Positions 10,387 through 19,709 of a stretch of DNA of 28,237 nt are shown one piece after another; the stretch's first letter is position 1; every line of letters starts with the position of its first letter. Made by a program: the position numbers and the translations under genes. This DNA is from Podila epigama (taxonomy: Eukaryota; Mortierellomycota; Mortierellomycetes; Mortierellales; Mortierellaceae), in contig JAAAVE010000068.1 in NCBI GenBank assembly GCA_015679605.1, forward strand, positions 9,424 through 37,660, read 5' to 3'. The notes below the pieces were generated by a model. It had not been told where the DNA came from, searched no databases, and saw only the letters and a list, made by a program, of their open reading frames with translations.

Positions 10387-11538
10387 TTAGGCGTTGCACT
10401 GGACGGGCTGGTCGTCCGAGATGGCGAGCCTGTTGGCGCCAATCTGTTGGAGACGTCGTTGGATGGAAGAGAGAGAGTGCGAGTGCGAGTGCGAGTGCAT
10501 CTGAGGCACGGCATCGTATTCATCTTCACTGCTGCTACTGCAGCTGTCGTGATGGGACAGGATAGGCGAGCAAGGGGGCGAGTGAGATTCTTGTGGGTTG
10601 GCGCGTGTGGAGAGAAGGCAGAGGGGACCACGATTGGCGGGAAGGCGACGACGGAAGCAGAGGGGAGGATGTTCTTGTTCGGGGGAAGAGCAAGCCGAGT
10701 GAGGAGGGCTGATGGAAGGAACAGTTGCATCGTCGTCTTCGTGATCAAGAGTGGTAATTGAGGTAGTAGTAGTGGGAGTAGTAGTATCAGCAGTAAGAGT
10801 TGAATGGTTCTTGCAATATGATGGTGAATCTTTAGACTCGTCATTGTCTTGTTGCTGCTGCAGTTGTTCAAGTTCAAGTTGAAGCTCGAGTTCTCTGTTG
10901 CGCTTGGCCATTTCGTTTTTCCAGTGGATACGAAGCTGAAGAAGCTCGGAAGCCTCGGAGAAGGTGAGCTTGGCGGGAGCGATGGCGGATCTGTCGTACT
11001 CGTCTTCTGGGTAGGTAAAAGATATTTTGATGAAGCGCGAGAATTGGACGGATTTGGAGGAAGTGGAAGATGATGATGTGGAGGAGGAGCTGTCTGTTGA
11101 GCAAGACGACAAGGACCGAGTGACCGCGTCTGTGTCTGTGTGTATGAGTAGGTGAGAATATGAAGATGAGTGATGAGAATGAATGAGTGAGTGAGTGAGT
11201 GAGTGAGTGATGGTGGGTGAACAGACGAAATATATATAGAAAAAGACTGAGATGGATGGACTGAGATGAATGAATGAAAGAAGAAAAGAAGAAAAAGAAA
11301 AAGAAGAAAGGAAGAAAAGAAGCTCTTTTTGAGTGTGCACAAAAAAAAAAGAAAGAAAGATGGAAAGCGAGGTGATAATCACTGAGTTTAAGTGAGTTTG
11401 AGTGAGTGAGTTTGAGTGAGTGAGACTAGCTTGAGTGAGTTTGAATGGGTGAATGGGCGAGTGAAGTGAAGTGATTGTGCGAGAGTGAAGTGAGTTCTGT
11501 TTGCTCACCCCTAACATACGCACATCAGCACATCCCAT
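10387..11538 (-). CDS. Uncharacterised protein with PP1-docking-like KSVQF motif (about 255 aa)
   Basis: The secure part is the minus-strand frame from about 11135 to the TAA at 10387-10389. It begins with a Ser/Thr run, then KSVQF (residues 34-38), FTYPEDEYDRSA (about 46-57), a leucine-rich KLTFSEASELLQL segment and a coiled-coil-prone Glu/Leu/Gln stretch to about residue 105. The C-terminal half is disordered, with Ser/Pro/Asp-rich patches and a (HS)4 run. KSVQF fits the [RK]x(0,1)[VI]x[FW] docking motif for protein phosphatase 1, so a PP1-regulatory role is possible but inferred. No Met exists between 11530 and about 10920 in frame. The proposed first exon is therefore 11538-11520 (MGCADV plus one base), joined by a 384-nt GTATGT...CAG intron to 11135. 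The frame is also open without splicing, but that reading is TCAC-repeat translation and unlikely to be protein. I do not recognise the family by name. Confidence 0.62.
   Translation of the reverse strand: MGCADVRMLGVSKQNSLHSRTITSLHSPIHPFKLTQASLTHSNSLTQTHLNSVIITSLSIFLSFFFVHTQKELLFFLSSFSFSSFLLSFIHLSPSISVFFYIYFVCSPTITHSLTHSLIHSHHSSSYSHLLIHTDTDAVTRSLSSCSTDSSSSTSSSSTSSKSVQFSRFIKISFTYPEDEYDRSAIAPAKLTFSEASELLQLRIHWKNEMAKRNRELELQLELEQLQQQQDNDESKDSPSYCKNHSTLTADTTTPTTTTSITTLDHEDDDATVPSISPPHSACSSPEQEHPPLCFRRRLPANRGPLCLLSTRANPQESHSPPCSPILSHHDSCSSSSEDEYDAVPQMHSHSHSHSLSSIQRRLQQIGANRLAISDDQPVQCNA
10475..10500 (-). repeat. Hexamer repeat encoding (His-Ser)n
   Basis: A GAGTGC/GCACTC-type hexamer run lies inside the PP1-docking-like gene and encodes alternating His and Ser on the minus strand near its C terminus. 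Confidence 0.8.
11184..11424. repeat. GAGT/CACT repeat clusters in the presumed intron or leader
   Basis: Runs of the tetranucleotide GTGA (TCAC on the minus strand) occur at about 11184-11210 and 11390-11424, with purine-rich DNA between them. Related TCAC runs lie at about 11834-11850 and 12225-12251. They sit on either side of the divergent start points at 11538 (-) and 12307 (+). Confidence 0.8.
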
Positions 11539-12306
11539 CCCATCCCCATCCCCCCATCCATTACCCCTCTTCTCTTCCTTGCTCTCCTTCTTTTTTTACT
11601 AGTGTCTTTTTTTTTACTTTTTACTTTTCCCAACTGGGTCTTCCCATACCATACTTACCATATGCTGTTTGCCATGCTGTATGCCATGCTGTGTGCCACG
11701 CCCAGTGACCACCCATGCTCAATTAAATAGTGTTTTTGTCTCTTAGTGTGTGTGGGTGTGCTCAATTACATGTATGCCATGCCATTGCCATGCCATGAAA
11801 TGTTATGTAGTGATGATATGCAATTCAGTCTGTTACTCACTCACTCACTTACCCACTCGCATTCAATCCCCCAAAAATGACGCTTGTTGGGAGCACAATG
11901 ACTCTTGAGTTGGTATCTTTTGTACTCTTTTTTTTCAGTCTCGCAAGAGAATGGTGGTAAACAGGCTTTTTTCTCTTCTGTATTTGTATTTGTACTACCA
12001 AGACACACACACACACACAAAAAAAAAAAAAAATAGTCTAAACCATCCATGACGATGACGACAGTCGGAGGAGTTGAAGTTGGAGAAAAGTAAAGGAGAA
12101 AAGAAAGGAGACAGAGAATAGAGTCAGAGACAGAGACACTGACTGACGCACTTTTCACTCACTCGTTCTTCGTCCTATTCACTCACTCGAACACTCTATT
12201 GCTTGAATACTCACACTAACAACTACACTCACTCACTCACTCACTCACTCATTCGCATACTGACAACTTACGCTACACCATACCGCACATACCATAGCAT
12301 AGCGCC
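11539..12306. promoter_or_regulatory. Region between the PP1-docking-like gene start and the 12307 start-like site
   Basis: These 768 bases are likely promoter and leader DNA. They hold a CATCC-rich patch (11530-11560), T-runs (11590-11620), repeated GCCATGCTG-type words (11660-11705), a (CA)n-A14 stretch near 12004-12032 and TCAC repeats up to 12251. The last 30 bases before 12307 (ACACCATACCGCACATACCATAGC-type) resemble the leader just before the 18143 gene. No protein-coding frame was recognised. Confidence 0.4.
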
Positions 12307-12895
12307 ATGTCTGAGGTATGTTTGCCCATTCTTGCACTGTTGCCTGTTACCATCCAACATACTTGGCTAACGACCAGCCTACTGCTGTACTTTACACAAT
12401 GGTCTGCCTGTCCATCCATTCATCCAATCCACCCTATCCATCATGACATTTTGCACCATGACCCTGTTTACACACTTACACACACACACACACACGCATT
12501 CACACACACAAATACAAATTCTCTTTTTGTGAGCACCATTCTGTTCTGTACACCTTTGGTTCTCTCTCCACACTCTGTATCCGTTCAGAAAAAAGAAAAC
12601 ACACACACAACGGACCTAAAGTCAATTCATGGACTGTTGAAAAGTAGCTTCTTCGGAGAAATGCAATTTGTTTCTGTCAGTCACTTGTCCACTTGTCCAA
12701 TTGAACATACTTCTTTTCTGTATGCAGCCTATATCCGTTGTGAATTGTTGATGTTGATGTTGATGTTGTTGATGTTGTTGTTGTTGTGGTCGTTGTTATC
12801 GTTGTTGGATGCTGGTTTTGTTGTTGATTACTCTGTTTTGCATGCTTGCATGTGTACAGTCACCCATGGTGCACAAACGTCGAGGCATCAAATAA
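12307..12895 (+). other. Candidate spliced micro-ORF (14 codons), unproven
   Basis: An ATG at 12307 follows a CA-rich leader like those of real genes here. After three codons (M-S-E) it meets a strong donor, GTATGT. Joining to the acceptor at 12858-12859 (TGTGTACAG) gives M-S-E-S-P-M-V-H-K-R-R-G-I-K and a TAA at 12893-12895 overlapping AATAAA. The intron would be 544 nt, much longer than usual here, and includes a (CA)n run and a GTT/GAT run. The intervening frame is open but repetitive. No family is recognised. It could equally be the start of a longer gene whose exons I cannot see, or chance. Confidence 0.15.
12747..12815 (+). repeat. (GTT/GAT)n trinucleotide array
   Basis: A run of GTTGAT, GATGTT and GTTGTT triplets, interrupted once or twice. 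It produces the Leu/Met-rich artificial frame around 12750-12810. Confidence 0.8.
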
Positions 12896-13109
12896 AAACA
12901 CACATACATATAAATCGCCAAACGGTCAAGGGTTCTTTCTAAAATATCTTGCTGCTACTCTCTGAACTGTCCTTCACATCGCCTTGTCTTTCCGCCCATC
13001 ATCGCGTGCATCCACTATTATTTCACCATGCCATGCATCCATGCACCCATGCATCCATCGCCAATCCTCCTCTGTCCTGTCCTATCCTGTCCTGTCCCAC
13101 GTACACATT

Positions 13110-13133
13110 CACACACACACACACACACACACA
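13110..13133 (+). repeat. (CA)n microsatellite
   Basis: Nearly pure CA dinucleotide run upstream of the assembly gap. Confidence 0.9.
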
Positions 13134-13198
13134 TACACCCTACAGTCTATCTTTTTCGCGTGTCCCCCATTTTCATGCAAAAAAAAAAAAAAAAAAAA

Positions 13199-13208
13199 NN
13201 NNNNNNNN
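13199..13208. other. Assembly gap of ten N
   Basis: Ten undetermined bases directly follow an A-run of 20 bases (13179-13198). A gap of exactly ten N after a homopolymer suggests a scaffolding join of unknown true length, so distances across this point may be wrong. Confidence 0.98.
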
Positions 13209-13441
13209 AACATACCGCAGACGTTGGACAAAGACAGCCCATCCGTCTCTTTTCTGTCTCTATCTGCATCCATCTAATCAATTCCAGACCCATTGCACAT
13301 TGCATCTCACGCATTGGAGTTGAACAGAACACGGAACAGTGACATTGTAAAACATCAATCAAACACACATGCGAGCAAAAAAAAAATACCAACCAGTCTC
13401 ATCAACCATGCAACAACACTCTCACGCACCCACACCCTCTT

Positions 13442-13469
13442 CACATACACACACACACACACACACACA
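13442..13469 (+). repeat. (CA)n microsatellite
   Basis: CA dinucleotide run of about 28 bases, followed by CG-interrupted CA units to about 13488. Confidence 0.9.
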
Positions 13470-14061
13470 AACACGCACACGCACACGCAAAAACGATACA
13501 ACGGACAAAACACATCACCATTTGCAGGAATAGGAATGGACCCATCCCATGCCAACACTTGCATGCATTTGCATTTGCCCTATCTTGCTCTCATTCTCAC
13601 TAAACATAGCACCACTGCCACTGCCACTGTCACTGCCCCCCTGCCACTGCCCCTGCCAATCACCAGCCCCAAGGTACTGTTCATCCTATAAAAAAAATAA
13701 ACTTCCTCATCAGGTACGTACACACGCTGGCTCGGTCACTGGGCCCAAGCTCTCTCCTACCCCAATCTCCACTCCAAATAATGTAATTCTGTCTCTCTCT
13801 CTCTCTCTGCTCTCACCAAATAATGTAATGTATGCCAGCATTCATACTCATAATAGATAAATTTCCGTTAAACCATTTTGCTCAACGTTGGTCACAAAGT
13901 GAGCAACCTTTTTTTTTTTTTTTTCTGCCAGTGTTTGTATGCATGTTCTTTGGTTGTGTCTTCCTGTCGAATCAAGTTGGGTCTCTTTCTATGTGACCAC
14001 AATCAAACACGCTCGCAGAAACGTGTGACAAACACTTTCTATGTTTGTGCCTCGTTTTCCG

Positions 14062-14093
14062 TCCAACTGAACAACTGAACAACTGAACAACTA
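14062..14093 (+). repeat. AACTGAAC tandem repeat
   Basis: About four copies of an 8-bp unit, the last one degenerate, lying 25 bases before the putative donor at 14119. Confidence 0.85.
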
Positions 14094-14118
14094 ACATCTC
14101 ACATTCATCACCTCCAAG

Positions 14119-14374
14119 GTACGTACAAGGTACTACAAGGTACAAAGGTCTACAGAATCAGAAAATGTCCTTGGGTTGCACAAACCCAAACCGTTGCACT
14201 TTTTTTTTTTCTTTTCCCTTTCTCTCGCTCTCCGCCCAGTCTGAAATCATGCCTACCATATGCGTGGATGTGCGTGCGTGCGTTGCGTTGCGTTGTAGAC
14301 GAAACCTCTCCTCTACTACGCACGAGTTTTCTTTCTCACATGAGACAGTCTTGATCCCAGCAACCATGGAGTGA
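14119..14374 (+). other. Candidate intron (14119-14239) followed by a 41-codon ORF (14249-14374)
   Basis: AAG/GTACGT at 14118/14119 and a long T/C tract ending CTCTCCGCCCAG at 14239 make a textbook intron of 121 nt, the size typical of this window. The upstream side has no open frame reaching the junction, so it would be an intron in a 5' leader or a non-coding RNA. Ten bases after the acceptor an ATG opens 41 codons ending TGA at 14374 (M-P-T-I-C-V-D-V..., Arg/Cys-rich then Ser/Thr-rich). No family is recognised. The ORF may be chance. Confidence 0.2.
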
Positions 14375-15361
14375 CTATCCGCAGGTTTCGTGTCATGATT
14401 TCAAACCCAGGTACTTGGTTATCATGTCGTCATTAGAGTCATCGCACTGACTTTGACTTTCCTTTTTGTCCATACCCGTACTTTTTACTTTTACTTTTCC
14501 TTGAACTTGTACACTACACATCTTAACAGAGTTGTAGGCATAATTTTACCATAGTCATATCCTTAACGTACAAACACGCATATTCCTAGAACACCTTCCT
14601 CCTATGGCTCCAGAGTCGTAACGCGCAAAGACATACACCTCAAGTACTTTCCCCATATGGCTCCTGGACGTGTTCCTACATACACATCTTCTGGCATCTT
14701 AGGAGATGACGCACTATGTCCTCCATGTTAACCGTCTTTCTATACCGCCTCGTCTTCTCAGGCACCTTTCCCTCCCCTTTCCTTCCATTCCGTCCGTTCC
14801 AACCACTTTGTCCCTTGATCTCATCACTGACTTTTTTTTTCTTCTTCTTATTCCTTCCTTCGTCAAGATTGACACAACATCACAGAATCAAACGTATTGT
14901 GTATAGATTTTTTTTTTTCGTTCGCGTTTGGTAACCACAATCAAGGAGCTATGCTATGCTAGACACTCCCATCTCTGATAGACTACACCTTCAACGGTGA
15001 ACAGACGCGCGCATAAACGATCACACAAAAAAAAAATGGCTCAGAGCAAAATAACTCGCTGCAATGTTATACTCTTTTGCCTTTTCCCATGCGCATGGTG
15101 TGTTTGCCTATGAAGCATAACACATGCGGCCATGAACGGTATGCTGGTGCAGATGGAAAAAAAAGGGGGAAAGAGAGAGAGAGAGAACAAGAGATGAATG
15201 TACCATGAGCATGGCATGGGGATCCTTGAAAAAAAAATGAGAGAGAGAGAGAGAAAAGGCATCCCTTGACCACGTCTCCGAACGACCCGTCCATGCCAGG
15301 CAATGCCAATCCTTGCTAACCATAGCGGATCACATAGTGGTTGTTTTCACATTTGTCCTGT

Positions 15362-15381
15362 ACAACAACAACAACAACAAC
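15362..15381 (+). repeat. (CAA)n trinucleotide array
   Basis: About six to seven CAA units, in non-coding DNA. Confidence 0.85.
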
Positions 15382-17867
15382 ACACCATAATTCACCACAC
15401 ACCACACCAAAACACAAAATATGAGCGACAAACACTCTCACCAAATGCACACTGTACTTTTTTTTGCATATTACCCTTGATCGGCATGATGGTAGCCCCC
15501 CTCCAAAACAAATACTTTTAAGATCAATGAATGATAAGGCATCCGAATACCGGTTGAAACTCGCAACAAAATCTTCAACAGTTGTCCTGTCTATCTTTCG
15601 CTCTTGCTCCCCCTACTGACTGTACTCTCTCTCTCTTTCTCTCCATCCCTCATTTTCTTTTGCATGGTGTTTTGCGTGCATACAATGATACTAAACGCAA
15701 GACGGACCAACAACAAAAACAACAACAACAACAAAAGAGTATCTAAATGCTCTTGCATGAATATGAACGGTATCCCCACGAGAATGCACCATTGCTTTCA
15801 TTCTTTGAAGGTTTCGGACGGTAAGAAAAAAAAATGAAAATGAAAAAAATTGTGGAAATTGGAAATGGCTCTCCGTATTTTTTTTTTTTTTTTTTTTTCC
15901 CCTGTGAACAAAGAGAAAGAGAGTGAAAAAAAAGGGGTGGGTGCTGCAAACAAGCAAGTTTATGAATGACGGGTTTTGTTCCTTTTCTTCTTCCACCTGC
16001 AACTCGTTTTCATACATTGAGAGAGAGAAATGGTTCATGCATAATGTGTTTTTTTTTACGCCTGTTCAAATGGTGTCAACATGCGATGCAAATAGACGGG
16101 TCGAAAAACAAAACAAAAAACAAGACAAGACAAGACAAGGAGAAAAATGAAGACGGGGGGAAAGGAAGAGGGAGGTGGATGGTGGGTGAATGGCCCAGTT
16201 CATATATCGGGTCGTCAGTTCAATCGACATTAAATGGCGCATCCTTCTTTGCCCCTTTGACCTAGCCTTTTTTAACAGCCCTAGGCAGGCAGGCATACAC
16301 TGGCACAGACATCCTATGACCTCATGACCCCCTCAATTGTCAGTAGGAATTCACGCGCCCGGACCATGCATATAATAATGCTAGGGGGAAGAAGAGGGAA
16401 AGGAGAGGGAAAGAAATCTACATAACCTGGAAAAGGAAAAGGCATCTGCCCACCATGGGTTTATCATCCTAGTTGTTGCTCTATCCTTCACTAGCGACTC
16501 GTTCTTCCTTTTTCTGTCGTGGGTCCCTTAGAGCCATGTATATATCATGACATTTTGCCCTACCCTGTATCACCACGAAATGAATAGTCGATTCACCCAA
16601 GGTCCTTTTAACGACCAAAATATTTTCGAGTTAGGACAGAGAGTGGAACAAACAATGCGGAGGACACATGTGCATCGTGATCGTGTGAATGTGTGTATAT
16701 GTCTACATGTGTATCGTATGTATACGAATATACGTGTGAATCTGCGAGAGATGTTGAAAGTCTAGCAAAACTATCCATTGGCAAACATTTTAAGCAAGAT
16801 GTAGAAAAAGACTGATTATCTTGTTTGGGCAAACAACAGGATGGCTACACCTCCAAAGAGAGAGAGAGAGATGAACACAGAAAAAGATGGCTGTCTTTTG
16901 TTCAAAATGCCTTGTTCTATTTTTTCCCGTGGGCTGGTTGGGCTGGACCATTGCCATTGCCATTGCTTCTCTGTTTTCTCTGTTTTCTCTTTGGCCCATT
17001 TTTCTTTTCTAATTTTTTTTTGTTGAGGTCGTACAAGACAAAAACGAAGCGAGCTTAACCTTGATCATGGCTATTTGGACACAAACGTGGGGGAAATGTA
17101 TCGACTCCTCCCCTCGCCCATGGCTAACTAGATGGATTCTCTCTTTCTCTGCGGGATATTCGTTTGGGGAATGTTGAAGGCGATATATGTTCTTTATCGC
17201 CATTGTCGATTGTGTTTCTGTACCATTGATGTTCTCCTTTTTCTTTTTTTTTTTTTTTTTTGTGCGTGTGTGTGTGCGTACACAGCAGCAGACACTACCG
17301 TGTGGACTAAACACAGCAGCAGAAAACAAAGAAAAGAAAACACCGGTTGCCCCCTGGATGGTTCGGGGACGGTGCTTGGACAGGGCGGAAAAGAAAAGAA
17401 AGAAAGAAAAAAAAGTTTGGACCAACCAGCCAATAATGACCTCGGATTGTTCGCAATGCTGTCCACCAGTTAAATGCAAGGAAAAGGTCAAAGAAAAGAA
17501 AAATGGGCCAAATACACCAAGAAGACCAAGTAGGTTAAGAAAAGAATCCAAAAAAAAAAACAATGAAAGGCCTTTTTTTTCCACTGTTACATTGTTACAT
17601 GGGCTATCCTTCACCAGCCTAGCTCCATCCCATCCCATCCTTGTGTGCCTGCACAAAGCAATTATTTAAATATTACCGACAGTTGGCTTCTTTTTTTTCT
17701 TTCTTTGCTTTCTTTTCTGCATCAAGGCAGATCTCCACCATTTTGTTCGGCTCTCTCCATTTCTCTCTCTCTCTCCTCCTCCTCCTCACATCAGCCTAAA
17801 AAAAGACACTCAATATTTAATCCACCATAAGGTTGATCACAACAGAGCACACCTCACTACAACACCC

Positions 17868-17902
17868 CATTCCATTCCATTCCATTCCATCCATCCATCC
17901 TT
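17868..17902 (+). repeat. (CATTC)n/(CATC)n array
   Basis: Pentamer CATTC units grading into CATC units about 240 bases before the 18143 start, within the likely promoter or leader. Confidence 0.85.
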
Positions 17903-18142
17903 CCTTCCTCATCTTCATCCATGCACTCTCATCACCATCTCTGAAATACCCACTGTCTTTGTTGTACATTCTACACAAGACCCCACTCTTGCCCTGAGAC
18001 CCCCCCTCTCTACCAACGTCTTGTTACCCTTTTTCTTTTTCTTTTTTTTTTTTTATCAATTATCAATTTCACTTGCGACCTTGTACAATTATACCCACCA
18101 CTCCTATACTACAACACAGCAACATACCATACATACCATATA

Positions 18143-19472
18143 ATGGCACCACCTTCCGAAACCGGTCAGGATGTGTTACCCATTCAGCTGCCGATGCAGC
18201 CTATGCACTATTCTAGACGACGCACATCGCGCATCATGACTCGCTCCGAGACAGCAGCGCTAGAAGGTTATAGGCATGTCCAACTCAATCTCTCAACAAT
18301 GGAGGAACAAAAGCAGGAACAGCAGCATCCATATCCTCATCAGATGTCTGCCCTGGCTAGGCTGTCACGCCTGATCACCCGTGCAGGCAAGGAAGAGCGG
18401 TTACACTACCACCCTAACGGTGGACCCCATCAGCAGCATCATCGTCATCATCACAGTCATCACAGTCATCGCCATAGTTATAGCCATAGCCATAGCCATA
18501 GCCATGGTCTCCCCCACCCTCCACTCTCGCTCAAGAAGCAATTGTTTAGCAAGGCGACCGTTGTGACCCTTGAACAGAAATATTCGACCGTGCACTGGGC
18601 TGGTAAGCTTTGCCATGATTTTATTTTTCCCCACACTCTATTTCTTAGTTTCATATATTCCTCGGAATGTATCATAACCAACAAAAAAAACTTGCCTCTT
18701 TCATAATTCGTCTATTGGGATTGCGATTGCGATTGAAGGACTTTGAACAAGAGCACCAATTGTACTACACACCTTCCCCCATACCTTCCCTCGAAAACAA
18801 TGTCAACGACACATTCATATATTATTCTAACCATCAATCTTCATCTGTACTACAACAATACTCAATTTTCAACCGCTTGTAGCCGAGTTCTATTGTACAA
18901 TCACGTCGCCGTGCTTTGCTTTGCCACTCCTTTTGTACCTCGACCCCGCCTTCCGTTGGTCTAGCCCGGATATCCACTCGACCCACTTTACAATTGCCCT
19001 TTCCGTCATAACAGCCCTCATTTCGACCCTCTACCACGCCACTCTCTACAAGATTTTTTCGTCCCTGGATGCATGCTTCGCCACCATCATGTTCTACCTC
19101 AACACCATTCACCTCCTCCGCTCTTTGCCTGACCCGTACGCCGCTCTCATGCCTGAACTCATCGCCATGGTTGTCCATTGTCCCTGGACCCCTTATGCCA
19201 TTGCCACGGTCATGACCACTCTCTTTGTTATCTCGTGGCAACGGACAGCCATGCTCAGCCTCATGCTGATGGTCATGATGATCCCAGCCACCATCTGGGG
19301 GTTTGTTGTGCACGAATCGTGGGCAGGCTTGGGTTTTGGACTCGTAGGGTTGGCTATGTTTGCAGCAGATCGCTTCAAGTTCTTTTGTGGTCATTCATGG
19401 TGGCATCTTGCTGGTGGACTCAGTCTGTGGTATGGAATTGCTTGTGGGGCTTTGGCAAAGTCATCCTCGTAA
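18143..19472 (+). CDS. CREST-superfamily seven-pass membrane hydrolase, alkaline-ceramidase-like (349 aa)
   Basis: Exons 18143-18602 and 18883-19472 join in phase across a 280-nt intron, giving 349 residues. Residues 1-150 are a soluble N-terminal region, basic at first (RRRTSRIMTRSE) and later His-rich (about 94-121, partly from a CATAGC hexamer). From about 160 onward there are roughly seven hydrophobic segments. The CREST signature is present: Ser201-x3-His205 (STLYHATL), Asp216 (SSLDACFA) and His324-x3-His328 (HSWWHLAGG). In the family these residues hold the catalytic zinc. AEFYCTITS before the first membrane helix recalls AEFWNTISN of alkaline ceramidases. Alkaline ceramidases cleave ceramides in the ER/Golgi, while other CREST members (TMEM8, PAQR, Per1) have other roles, so the substrate is inference. 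The long His-rich N terminus is unusual for alkaline ceramidases. The gene lies 237 bp before the RING gene on the same strand. Confidence 0.78.
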
Positions 19473-19709
19473 TAGAGTGAATATTTAATAGACGTGTTTT
19501 TTTTCTTGCTGGTTTCAAGAAAATAAAAAATCATTAAATTCTAGTGGGATGGAATAATAACCTTTTACGCCACTAAATTTTGGACTGTGTTTTTTTTTTT
19601 TGCCACCCAAAACAGTGGACACAAAAAAGACGCGCTGTCAAGCAAAAACAACTCTCATTCGTCTCCTTTTTATTTTTTTGTTTTCCTCCATCAACTCAAT
19701 TGCTTCGTC

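Larger units (their letters stand above)
12896..14118. other. Low-complexity region with assembly gap, no gene recognised
   Basis: The stretch contains CATC repeats (13028-13060), CCTGT repeats (13073-13098), two (CA)n arrays (13110-13133 and 13442-13469), an A18-N10 gap, CCACTG repeats (13612-13660), a (CT)n run (13792-13810) flanked on both sides by the same 14-bp CCAAATAATGTAAT word, and an AACTGAAC tandem repeat (about 14062-14093). Open frames all derive from these repeats. Confidence 0.6.
14375..18142. other. Gene-poor region upstream of the CREST-type gene
   Basis: About 3.8 kb without a recognised gene. It includes an imperfect duplication of a CCTATGGCTCC-type block (about 14587-14675), GA runs (15172-15186 and 15238-15256), a CAA array (15362-15381), a T-run (15880-15898), A/T homopolymers that generate Lys- and Phe-rich frames, and a CATTC/CATCC array close to the downstream gene. 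The promoter and leader of the 18143 gene are presumably in the last part. The 72-codon frame at 16547-16765 is the least repetitive open frame here, but it has no recognisable domain and ends in a TGTGTAT-rich stretch. Confidence 0.55.

Noticed and set aside
10329-11342. 337-codon minus-strand frame overlapping the PP1-docking-like gene
   Set aside because: It is a shadow frame made of Thr/Ser/Leu/Pro-rich repeat translation. The KSVQF/EYDRSA frame next to it carries the protein-like sequence.
12307-12942. 211-codon plus-strand frame starting MSEVCLP
   Set aside because: It reads through a strong donor after codon 3 and then consists of His/Thr and Leu/Met repeat translation from (CA)n and (GTT)n arrays.
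15691-16038. Lys/Phe-rich minus-strand frame
   Set aside because: It is generated by A and T homopolymers. No domain and no splice support.
16547-16765. 72-codon frame MTFCPTLYHH...
   Set aside because: Less repetitive than its surroundings, but no domain, no splice signals tying it to other exons and a TGTGTAT-rich end. Probably chance.
17009-17656. 215-codon minus-strand frame
   Set aside because: Phe- and Lys-rich stretches come from homopolymers and no family pattern is visible.
8095-18142. CRISPR-like or tRNA/5S genes in the gene-poor part
   Set aside because: Repeats are simple microsatellites without spacers, and no internal promoter box with cloverleaf pairing was found on either strand by eye.
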